The notes under the pieces are model-generated. The model was not told the origin of the DNA, searched no databases, and saw only the letters and a list, made by a program, of their open reading frames with translations. 35,382 nucleotides of DNA from assembly GCA_021413765.1 (NCBI GenBank), contig JAIOPT010000122.1, positions 1 through 35,382 on the forward strand. The letters are read 5' to 3'. Shown here piece by piece: positions 28,523 through 35,382 of the stretch; within the stretch, counting starts at the first letter, position 1; each line of letters begins with the position of its first letter. A program made the position numbers and the translations under genes. The stretch is from Betaproteobacteria bacterium. Its GTDB lineage: Bacteria; Pseudomonadota; Gammaproteobacteria; Burkholderiales; Gallionellaceae.

Positions 28523-28576
28523 TGAATCGATTTTGAAATTGCTAGCATCAAGGTCATCACTCTGTTTACTATAAAA

Positions 28577-28613
28577 CAAACGTTTGATACACTCGTTTGC
28601 TGATTTTTATAAC
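28577..28613 (+). promoter_or_regulatory. Promoter and candidate operator of the efflux operon
   Basis: TTGATA (28584-28589), an 18-bp spacer and TATAAC (28608-28613) form a promoter. The dyad CAAACG (28577-28582) and CGTTTG (28594-28599) spans its -35 region; CAAACGTTTG (28577-28586) is itself a 10-bp palindrome. The position suits autorepression by the TetR-family product; that is inference. Confidence 0.55.
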
Positions 28614-28693
28614 TAGCGTATGAACATGATCACCGCAGCGCCGGCTGATAACCTACCCTACTTCAAGCATTGTATCGTTGAGCAGATATCTAC

Positions 28694-29335
28694 ATGATTA
28701 CGGAAACAAAAAATAGCTTGACTGAACAGACACGCGAACGCTTGCTTGCGGCCGCTCGTGTGGTTTTCTCGGAAAATGGTTTTCAAAACGCCACAGTACG
28801 CGAAATTTGCCGCCGAGCAGACGTGAATATTGCAGCGGTGAATTATTATTTCAACAGCAAGGAAGCATTGTTCGCTGCTACCTTGAATTTTGAGCCGCTG
28901 CTGACATTGTGCAAAAAAATCAATCAAGGCTCAATCTGCGCCCAAGAGCGGCTACTTAATTTCATCCACGATTTCTTGATGCAGCTGCTGGATGAAAAGG
29001 AATTCTCAGTGCAATGTCAGCTCATGGCGCGCGAACTGGCGGAGCCGACTCCCGTGCTAGGCAAGATCGTGCAGGAGGCCATCGCACCGATACACCAGTT
29101 TGTCGCTAATTTGGTGCGCGAAATCGTCGGTAAAACGATTAGTGAAGCTGAATTGCGCCGCTGTGTATTCAGTATTTTCGGCCAGTGCATGTATTACCGT
29201 CACGGGCAGCCAGTCATTCAGCGATTACACCCACAATTGCGCTATGACCATAAAGAAATCGAAGCCATCGCGAAACATATTGGGGAATTTTCTCTTGCTG
29301 GTTTGAAGCAGGTTGCTCAAAACAAATGTCCGTAA
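28694..29335 (+). CDS. TetR-family regulator with CecR/YbiH-type C-terminal domain
   Basis: 213 residues. The N-terminal TetR helix-turn-helix is clear: TRERLLAAARVVFSENGFQ, then ATVREICRRADVNIAAVNYY and FNSKEALF. The C-terminal domain, with QCQLMARELAEPTP and the FSIFGQCMYYRHGQPV segment, is of the CecR/YbiH (DUF1956) type, a group often linked to efflux control. It lies 106 bp upstream of the pump genes on the same strand and is the likely local repressor. The inducing ligand is unknown. Confidence 0.92.
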   Translation: MITETKNSLTEQTRERLLAAARVVFSENGFQNATVREICRRADVNIAAVNYYFNSKEALFAATLNFEPLLTLCKKINQGSICAQERLLNFIHDFLMQLLDEKEFSVQCQLMARELAEPTPVLGKIVQEAIAPIHQFVANLVREIVGKTISEAELRRCVFSIFGQCMYYRHGQPVIQRLHPQLRYDHKEIEAIAKHIGEFSLAGLKQVAQNKCP

Positions 29336-29352
29336 TTACCAGCGCTCGGCCA

Positions 29353-29370
29353 TTCAGAAACTTTTCTGAA
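29353..29370 (+). promoter_or_regulatory. 18-bp palindrome between tetR and the pump genes
   Basis: TTCAGAAA and TTTCTGAA flank a 2-bp centre, a perfect 8+8 dyad. It lies 18 bp after the tetR stop and 72 bp before the adaptor ATG. Its size fits a dimeric regulator site; it has no T-run, so it is less likely a terminator. The protein that binds it is unknown. Confidence 0.5.
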
Positions 29371-29441
29371 ATGTTACGCAGGATGGTTATTTTTACTGAT
29401 GACTTGCTCAAATCAAGGCGAATGGTTTACTGGAGACATAG

Positions 29442-30599
29442 ATGAAACAAGACGTTTTCTTGTCAGTTTGCAAGGCAACTTGTGCGGCCATATTTTTACC
29501 CATACTGCTTTCAGGTTGTGGCTCTGGTGACAGTCAAAAAAATACTGCAGCGGCCACATCCCCGCCACCTCCTGAAGTCGATGTGATTACCGTTACTCGA
29601 CGCTCCGCAGTGCTCACTCAAGACTTACCCGGTCGCCTTCAGGCATATCGTACAGCCCAAGTACGAGCTAGAGTGGAAGGCGTGGTTGAAAAACGGAAAT
29701 TCACCGAGGGCAGCAATGTTAAAGAGGGTGATTCGCTGTATCAGATTTTTTCACGCAACTACCAGACAGCTCATGATGCGTCCAAAGCAGACGTCGCTGT
29801 TGCCCGTCAAACACTGGCGCGTTATAAATATCTTCTAAACGCAAAGGCAGTTAGCAAACAAGATTATGAATTGGCAGAGGCCAAGCTCAAACAGGTCGAA
29901 GCAGCCTTTTCCAAGGCACGAGAAGACTTGGACAATACTCGTGTACCTGCTCCTATTTCGGGTCGCATAGGGCGCTCCCAAATCACCGAAGGGGCGCTTG
30001 TAGGCCGAAACGAAGCCACGCTACTTGCAACTATCGAGCAAGTCCATCCTCTTTATGCAAACTTCACGCAATCGGGTGCCGACACTCTCCGTCTTCAGAA
30101 GGCAATTAAAACTGGAGAATTGACGAGAAACGAGCAAGCCAAAGTTGAGCTGGTGCTTGAAGATGGAAGCATCTATCCCCAATCGGGCAAATTTCTATTC
30201 TCGGATTTGGCCGTTGATCCCAGTACAAATAGCGTTTCACTCCGGGCAGAGTTTCCAAATCCCAAACAAGAGCTATTACCCGGAATGTTTGTTCGCATTC
30301 GCTTCCCAGAGGCGAATGTCGACAATGTAGTCAGAATACCTCAACGTGCTCTACTAGCAGATGCACAGGGACAATTTGTGATGATTGTTGATCCACAGAA
30401 TAAAGTGACAGTCCAGCGGGTTAAGACGGGCAGTATGGCGAGTGGGGACTTCATCATCACCGAGGGGTTAAAAGGCGGTGAACAGTTAATTGTCAACGGC
30501 TTGCAAAAAGCGCGGCCGGGCAGCGTTGTGAAGCCCATTCCCTTAAATCAAACTGCAAATGCAAATACCCCAGTGGCAATAGCCCACGCGAAAAAATAG
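29442..30599 (+). CDS. RND efflux periplasmic adaptor (membrane-fusion lipoprotein, AcrA/MexA type)
   Basis: 385 residues. A lipoprotein signal peptide ends in LLSGC (about residue 26), anchoring the protein in the inner membrane. The biotinyl-lipoyl halves (LPGRLQAYRTAQVRARVEG and VPAPISGRIGR) flank an alpha-hairpin (QTLARYKYLL...KLKQVEAAFSKA), followed by a beta-barrel (LFSDLAVDPSTNSVSLRAEFPNP) and the membrane-proximal domain. The start has GGAGA upstream. It links the RND pump to the outer-membrane channel encoded two genes on. Substrates cannot be read from the sequence. Confidence 0.96.
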   Translation: MKQDVFLSVCKATCAAIFLPILLSGCGSGDSQKNTAAATSPPPPEVDVITVTRRSAVLTQDLPGRLQAYRTAQVRARVEGVVEKRKFTEGSNVKEGDSLYQIFSRNYQTAHDASKADVAVARQTLARYKYLLNAKAVSKQDYELAEAKLKQVEAAFSKAREDLDNTRVPAPISGRIGRSQITEGALVGRNEATLLATIEQVHPLYANFTQSGADTLRLQKAIKTGELTRNEQAKVELVLEDGSIYPQSGKFLFSDLAVDPSTNSVSLRAEFPNPKQELLPGMFVRIRFPEANVDNVVRIPQRALLADAQGQFVMIVDPQNKVTVQRVKTGSMASGDFIITEGLKGGEQLIVNGLQKARPGSVVKPIPLNQTANANTPVAIAHAKK

Positions 30600-30607
30600 A
30601 GGCTGAC

Positions 30608-33600
30608 GTGTTAGCTAATTTCTTTATAGACCGTCCCATCTTTGCTTGGGTCATCGCCTTAGTAATCTTGCTTGGCGGGGGGCTCGCGCTACGTAGCTTG
30701 CCGGTCACTTCTTATCCGGCTGTGGCTCCTCCGGCTCTGGCTATTACTCTTAGCTACCCCGGTGCCTCCGCCCAAGTAGTTGAGGAAACCGCCGTCGCCT
30801 TGATTGAGCAGGAATTAAACGGCATTGAACACTTGCTCTACATGGATTCATCGTCTGAGCTTGGCCGCGGCACCATCACACTAACTTTCGAAGCTGGCTC
30901 CAATCTGGACATTGCCTCGGTCGAAACCCAAAACCGCATCAAGCGTGCCGAAGCGCGCTTGCCAGAGGATGTGCGCCGCTTGGGAGTAACTGTAGCGAAA
31001 TCAGCGCGAAATTACTTGATGTTCGTCACACTTGTTTCGCCAGACAAAAGCCTCGATAACGTTGCGCTTGGTAGTTATGCTGCTGCCAACGTGCTGGAGA
31101 GCATCCGCCGTGTGCCCGGGGTAGGTGAAGGAATACTCTTTGGCACCGAATATTCAATGCGGATATGGCTTCAACCAGAGCGGCTTCATGCATTTAATTT
31201 GACTCCAAGCGATGTTTCACGCGCTGTACAAGTGCAGAATATACAGCTTGCCATGGGTGAGCTTGGGCAACTACCCGCACCGAACGGCCAGCAACTGAAC
31301 GCTGTCATCGTTACCCAAGGCAGACTGTCAACCCCTGAAGAATTCGGTAATATCATAGTGCGTGCCAACCCGGATGGCTCCACAGTACGTATCAAAGACA
31401 TAGCGTCGGTAGAGTTAGGGGCACAAGATTATTCCGTTGCCGCTCGTCTTGATGGCCAACCGGCTTCAGCAATAGCCATTCGCTTGGCACCAGGTGCCAA
31501 TGCCCTGGATACAGCGAAAGCTGTCAAAGCCAAAATGGCTGAGCTAGCCAAATTTTTTCCAAAAGGAGTCAGCTGGGTGGTGCCTTATGACACCTCTCAA
31601 TTTGTTGAAATATCGATCCGGGAAGTTGCGAAAACTTTGGCAGAAGCGATGGTCCTTGTTTTTTTGGTTATGTACCTATTCCTGGGAAATCTTCGAGCCA
31701 CCCTCATTCCCTCTATCGTTGTACCGATCGCTCTCATCGGAGCCACCGTAGGACTGTACATTGTAGGTTACTCAATCAACACCTTAACGCTATTTGCCAT
31801 GGTGTTGGCCATCGGCATTGTGGTGGATGACGCCATTGTGGTCGTGGAAAATGTCGAACGCATCATGACCGAAGAAGGACTCCAGCCGCGCGAAGCTACA
31901 CGCAAGGCGATGGGACAGATTATAAATGCCATTATCGCCATCACTTTGGTGCTAATTGCAGTATTCATTCCTATGGCTTTCTTTAGTGGCTCTGTTGGAG
32001 CCATCTATCGTCAATTCTCGGTAACACTGATACTGACAATAGCCTTTTCAATGTTGATGGCGTTAACGTTAACGCCAGCGCTGTGCGCCACATTGCTGAA
32101 ACACACACCAGTGCATGAGAAAAAACCTGGCACGGGTTTCTTTGGCTGGTTTAATCGTTTTTTCGGCAAAACGACCCAACGCTACAAATCTGGCGTGGGG
32201 CATGTGTTGAAAAAAACTTGGCTCTATCTTGTTCTCTATGCCGTCATGCTGATTGCGGTGGGGGGACTGTTTTCACGTTTGCCAACCAGCTTCCTGCCTG
32301 AGGAGGATCAAGGTTATTTTATTAGCGTGATCCAGTTGCCGCCGGGATCTACTCGTGAACGTACGCTCGAGGTTCTGACTCAAGTAGAGCAGTTTTACCT
32401 TAAACAGTCCGAAGTTGAGCACGTTATCGGAGTAGCTGGCTTTTCATTTTTTGGCCGTGGCCAGAATGCTGCTATTGCTTTCGTTCGGCTTAAGGGCTGG
32501 GATGCGCGCCCTACACCAGAAAATTCTGCTTCTTCTCTGGTCAAACGCGCCAATATGACATTGTTTCGCATCAAACAGGCCATGATTTTTTCAATTAACG
32601 TACCGCCCATTCCAGAGTTAGCCGCTGTGGGCGGATTCGATTTTCGCTTGCAAGATCGTTCCGGTCAGGGGCGAGAAAAATTACTTGAAGCGCGCAATAT
32701 GGCATTGGGCATAGCCAGTCAAAATCCAGCATTAGTGGGCGTACGGCCAGAGGGACAAGAAGCGGGGCCGCAATTGCGGCTGGATATTGATCGGCTAAAA
32801 GCACGTGCCTTAGGCATCGATTTGGCTGATTTGAATGAAACCCTGCAATCAGCACTCGGTGTTGCCTACATCAACGACTTCGTGCGTGAAGGGCGTATCC
32901 TGCGGGTCCAGATGCAAGCGGAGCCCAGCGTAGTAGCAACACCCGAGGAAATGATGCGCTTGCCTGTGCGAAATGCTCAGGGCGCGATGGTGCCTTTGTC
33001 CGAATTTACCTCGCCGCGCTGGGATGTCGGATCACCAAAGCTGGATCGTTACAACGGCCTGCCATCCATGAAAATTTCCGGTGGCCCCGCTCCAGGCCGG
33101 AGCAGCGGCGATGCGATCGCGGCGATGGAGCAAATGGCTAGCCAATTACCCTCAGGTTTTGGTTTTGAATGGTCTGGAACCTCTTACGAGGAACGCCTGT
33201 CTGGCAGCCAGGCAATATTACTCTTTGGCCTTTCGGTAGTTGCCGTATTTTTGTGCTTGGCAGCGCTTTATGAGAGCTGGTCAGTTCCAGTAGCGGTTCT
33301 GCTGGTTGTGCCCATCGGTATCATGGGCGCATTGCTAGCCATGACGTTGCGAGGCATGCCAAATGATGTTTATTTCAAGGTAGGACTGATTGTTATCATC
33401 GGTCTTTCGGCCAAAAATGCGATCTTGATTATTGAATTTGCGCGTGACCTGCAGGAGCGTGGCTACAGTCTCTTTGATGCTACGCTGGAAGCCTGCAGGT
33501 TAAGATTCCGTCCCATATTAATGACATCGATCGCATTTATTTTAGGCGTACTGCCCTTGGCTATTTCCACAGGCGCAGGGGCTAATGGTCGCCAAGCCAT

Positions 33601-33733
33601 TGGCACTAGTGTCATGGGAGGAATGATAGCGGCAACAGTTCTGGCGGTATTTTTGGTGCCGGTATTTTTTGTGGTTGTTCGTCGCATCTTTCCCGGTCAT
33701 CCACGCCGGCATCAGGAAGACGATCATGCGTAA
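30608..33733 (+). CDS. RND multidrug efflux transporter, AcrB/MexB-like (HAE1 family)
   Basis: 1041 residues, the usual length for HAE1 pumps, from a GTG start 8 bp after the adaptor gene, with GAGG upstream. It opens with FFIDRPIFAWVIALVILLGG (TM1). The proton-relay Asp pair lies in AIGIVVDDAIVVVENVER of TM4, and a Lys in the TM10 region is in GLSAKNAILIIEFA. Two large periplasmic loops and twelve membrane segments are apparent. It exports amphipathic compounds using the proton gradient; specificity is unknown. The stop overlaps the outer-membrane factor gene. Confidence 0.97.
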   Translation: MLANFFIDRPIFAWVIALVILLGGGLALRSLPVTSYPAVAPPALAITLSYPGASAQVVEETAVALIEQELNGIEHLLYMDSSSELGRGTITLTFEAGSNLDIASVETQNRIKRAEARLPEDVRRLGVTVAKSARNYLMFVTLVSPDKSLDNVALGSYAAANVLESIRRVPGVGEGILFGTEYSMRIWLQPERLHAFNLTPSDVSRAVQVQNIQLAMGELGQLPAPNGQQLNAVIVTQGRLSTPEEFGNIIVRANPDGSTVRIKDIASVELGAQDYSVAARLDGQPASAIAIRLAPGANALDTAKAVKAKMAELAKFFPKGVSWVVPYDTSQFVEISIREVAKTLAEAMVLVFLVMYLFLGNLRATLIPSIVVPIALIGATVGLYIVGYSINTLTLFAMVLAIGIVVDDAIVVVENVERIMTEEGLQPREATRKAMGQIINAIIAITLVLIAVFIPMAFFSGSVGAIYRQFSVTLILTIAFSMLMALTLTPALCATLLKHTPVHEKKPGTGFFGWFNRFFGKTTQRYKSGVGHVLKKTWLYLVLYAVMLIAVGGLFSRLPTSFLPEEDQGYFISVIQLPPGSTRERTLEVLTQVEQFYLKQSEVEHVIGVAGFSFFGRGQNAAIAFVRLKGWDARPTPENSASSLVKRANMTLFRIKQAMIFSINVPPIPELAAVGGFDFRLQDRSGQGREKLLEARNMALGIASQNPALVGVRPEGQEAGPQLRLDIDRLKARALGIDLADLNETLQSALGVAYINDFVREGRILRVQMQAEPSVVATPEEMMRLPVRNAQGAMVPLSEFTSPRWDVGSPKLDRYNGLPSMKISGGPAPGRSSGDAIAAMEQMASQLPSGFGFEWSGTSYEERLSGSQAILLFGLSVVAVFLCLAALYESWSVPVAVLLVVPIGIMGALLAMTLRGMPNDVYFKVGLIVIIGLSAKNAILIIEFARDLQERGYSLFDATLEACRLRFRPILMTSIAFILGVLPLAISTGAGANGRQAIGTSVMGGMIAATVLAVFLVPVFFVVVRRIFPGHPRRHQEDDHA

Positions 33734-35240
33734 ACAAAAAAATGCGCATTCTATTGATATGAAACATTTCACAAATAACTATTTCAAGAAAGCCAGAACA
33801 TCGCTCACGCTTCTGTTTAGTGCTTCGCTACTATCGGCTTGCACCGCTGGGCCGAACTACCAGCGCCCAGAAATGGATTTGCCAGACCATTGGGTAACCA
33901 ATCCAAGCGCTATTAGTCCTGCTACAGACAAACCGGTAAATGTTGCTGGAGAACGTTGGTGGAGCCTGTATGCCGATCCAGTCCTCGACAAGATCGAAGA
34001 TGAGGCACTTGCTCATAATGTGGACGCCCAAGTTACCACTGCACGAATATTAGAAGCGCGTGCCCAACTCGGAATAACTGAATCAGATCAGTATCCAAAA
34101 CTCAACGCCAATGGAACTCAATCACGCACCAAAAGAAGCATTAACCCCGGGCTTTTTATTCCTCCAGTACGCATCATTGAATTTTCGCATATCACCCTGG
34201 ATGCCAGCTACGAGCTTGATCTATGGGGGAAATTCCGCCGCGCCAGCGAGGCCTCACGTGCTGATCTGTTTGCGACACAATTTAACAGAGACGCTGTACG
34301 CTTATCGCTCACTGCGCAAGTGGCGCAACAATATTTTTCTTTGCTGTCGTCTGATGCCCAGGAGTCTGCTATACACCGCGTGTTAGCCGGACGACTGGAG
34401 CGGCTCGCATTAGATAAAAAGCGTCACGAGGTAGGAGTCATTTCAGAATATGAGCTTCACCAATCTGAGGCCGATGCTGACACTGCTCAATCGCAACTCA
34501 TCTCCATTACTAAAGCTCGTGACCAGCAAGAAGCAAGTCTCGCGCTGTTGCTGGGCCGCTCTCCGCGCAACGTGATGCATGGCAAACTGGAGCGCGGCAA
34601 TCCCACACTTACTAACGTGTGGGTTCCCGATGGGTTACCGGCTGAATTGCTATTGCGCAGGCCAGATATACAAGAAGCAGAACAAAAGTTAATGGCAATG
34701 AATGCGCGTATCGGCGTAGCGCGCACGCAGTTCTTCCCTTCGATTAGCTTGACCTCCTATCTCGGCAGTGAAAGTATTTCACTCTCAAATCTATTTACCG
34801 GACCGGCGGGTATTTTTCAGTTTGCCGCTGGTATCGGTCAGCCAATTTTTAATGCTGGCCGCATTAAATTTGGCGTAAAGGTAGCAGAGGCTCGCCGTGA
34901 TCAGGCATTAGCTCAATATAAGCAGGCAGTCGCTAGCGCTTTCGCCGATGTGCGCAACGCTTTGTTCGCACAAGAATCCGCGCGCCAAACGCTAGCCGCC
35001 GAAAGCTCCCGCAGCAGAGCGCTTTCTAAAGCACATAAACAAGGGGAATTACGATATCAAGTGGGGATTTCCAGCCGCTTGGAATTTTTAGATGTGGAGC
35101 GAAATTATCTGCAAGCAGAACTGAACCGCATAGATGCAGAGCGAGCCCAGCGTACGGCAGTTGCTGACTTGTTTAAGGCATTGGCTGGAGGGTGGCAGCA
35201 ACCCATTGTTAAGCCGACACAACAACCAGAACCGTCTTGA
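33726..35240 (+). CDS. Outer-membrane efflux factor, NodT/OprM family lipoprotein
   Basis: 504 residues from ATG 33726, chosen because AGGAAG lies just upstream; it overlaps the pump stop by 8 bp. ATG 33759 is an alternative that gives a tidier lipoprotein signal peptide. The lipobox LLSAC places the lipidated Cys at residue 39, followed by TAGPNYQRPEMDLPDHW, the family signature. Two repeated OEP domains, each with alpha-helical hairpins and beta strands, follow (for example LDASYELDLWGKFRRASEA and VAEARRDQALAQYKQAV). It forms the trimeric exit channel of the tripartite pump. No terminator is visible after it. Confidence 0.96.
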   Translation: MRKQKNAHSIDMKHFTNNYFKKARTSLTLLFSASLLSACTAGPNYQRPEMDLPDHWVTNPSAISPATDKPVNVAGERWWSLYADPVLDKIEDEALAHNVDAQVTTARILEARAQLGITESDQYPKLNANGTQSRTKRSINPGLFIPPVRIIEFSHITLDASYELDLWGKFRRASEASRADLFATQFNRDAVRLSLTAQVAQQYFSLLSSDAQESAIHRVLAGRLERLALDKKRHEVGVISEYELHQSEADADTAQSQLISITKARDQQEASLALLLGRSPRNVMHGKLERGNPTLTNVWVPDGLPAELLLRRPDIQEAEQKLMAMNARIGVARTQFFPSISLTSYLGSESISLSNLFTGPAGIFQFAAGIGQPIFNAGRIKFGVKVAEARRDQALAQYKQAVASAFADVRNALFAQESARQTLAAESSRSRALSKAHKQGELRYQVGISSRLEFLDVERNYLQAELNRIDAERAQRTAVADLFKALAGGWQQPIVKPTQQPEPS

Positions 35241-35307
35241 AATTAATTATCAATCACAAGGTTTAAACCACCGGCTTTAGCCGGTCAGCTTTAGCTGCGA
35301 CAATATG

Positions 35308-35327
35308 CCACACGAATGGAGATGTGG
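35308..35327 (+). promoter_or_regulatory. Hairpin holding the tnpA ribosome site
   Basis: CCACA (35308-35312) pairs with TGTGG (35323-35327); GGAG (35318-35321) in the loop is the likely Shine-Dalgarno for ATG 35329. Translational repression by a leader hairpin is known for IS200, so this is a plausible equivalent. Confidence 0.5.
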
Positions 35328-35328
35328 T

Positions 35329-35382
35329 ATGGAATACAGATATGGCAGTCATACGGTGTTTCAAATTGAGTACCACTTTGTC
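35329..35382 (+). CDS. tnpA: IS200/IS605-family transposase TnpA, 3'-truncated by window edge
   Basis: The first 18 codons read MEYRYGSHTVFQIEYHFV, the recognised start of small Y1 (HUH) single-strand transposases of the IS200 group. These excise and insert single-stranded DNA through a catalytic tyrosine and HUH motif, both of which would lie beyond the window. It is not known from here whether the gene is intact or followed by a tnpB-like partner. It inserted about 90 bp downstream of the efflux operon. Confidence 0.85.
   Translation, partial: MEYRYGSHTVFQIEYHFV

Larger units (their letters stand above)
28272..28693. other. IS scar and regulatory region between fabG and tetR
   Basis: 422 bp with no intact gene. 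It carries a minus-strand transposase fragment (28371-28457), three copies of an 8-bp TGTCAGCA/TGCTGACA motif suggestive of element ends, and on its right side the promoter/operator of the efflux operon. No trace of acpP is visible. Confidence 0.65.
35262..35382 (+). mobile_element. Left end of an IS200/IS605-family element, cut by window edge
   Basis: The region contains two small hairpins, ACCGGC (35270-35275) with GCCGGT (35280-35285) and CAGC (35286-35289) with GCTG (35294-35297), each with a TTTA loop. They are followed by the beginning of tnpA. Subterminal imperfect hairpins instead of inverted repeats are the hallmark of this family. The exact left boundary is not determined; the element continues beyond the window. 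Confidence 0.75.

Overview
The window (35.4 kb, moderate GC) looks like a chromosomal segment of a betaproteobacterium, most likely Nitrosomonadales (Gallionellaceae or Nitrosomonadaceae-like). The evidence is conserved gene order (nadK-recN-bamE-dapB; carA-carB-greA-yhbY-rlmE-ftsH-folP-glmM; yceD-rpmF-plsX-fabH-fabD-fabG) and protein character. A CbbY-type sugar-bisphosphate phosphatase hints at a Calvin-cycle autotroph. The taxonomic placement is inference from gene content; no marker gene was compared.

Layout. 1-3601: nadK (5' end cut by the window), recN, bamE and dapB. 3693-4298: a DUF4202 protein. 4299-4668: a structured leader before carA, with a near-consensus promoter, a palindrome inside its spacer and an immediate hairpin. 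4669-15056: pyrimidine/arginine precursor synthesis (carAB), transcription and ribosome factors (greA, yhbY, rlmE), FtsH protease, folate (folP) and cell-wall precursor synthesis (glmM).

15057-18906 is a gene-poor accessory stretch. It holds a zinc-ribbon/transmembrane/Sel1-repeat protein, a graveyard of two unrelated IS3-family OrfA relics on opposite strands, and a Ser/Thr protein kinase fused to a cyclic-nucleotide-binding-like domain. 18907-21639 (minus strand) carries queA, an RluF-like pseudouridine synthase and cbbY. 21782-23613 (plus) carries lnt and a GIY-YIG protein, followed by a weak terminator that overlaps the promoter of the yceD-rpmF-plsX-fabH-fabD-fabG lipid cluster. That cluster stops after fabG: the usual acpP and fabF are absent, and a decayed IS with short terminal repeats lies at the break.

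28694-35240 is a complete tripartite RND efflux operon (TetR/CecR-like regulator, membrane-fusion lipoprotein, RND pump, outer-membrane factor) with two dyad-symmetric candidate operators. The window ends in the left end of an IS200/IS605-family element, with the first 18 codons of its tnpA.

I found no CRISPR array, tRNA, rRNA or prophage, and no clearly new defence or mobile system. The most unusual items are the kinase-cNBD fusion with its Sel1 neighbour, the carA leader/promoter architecture, the apparently leaderless yceD promoter, the non-AUG starts of fabH and fabD, and the IS scar that ends the fab cluster.
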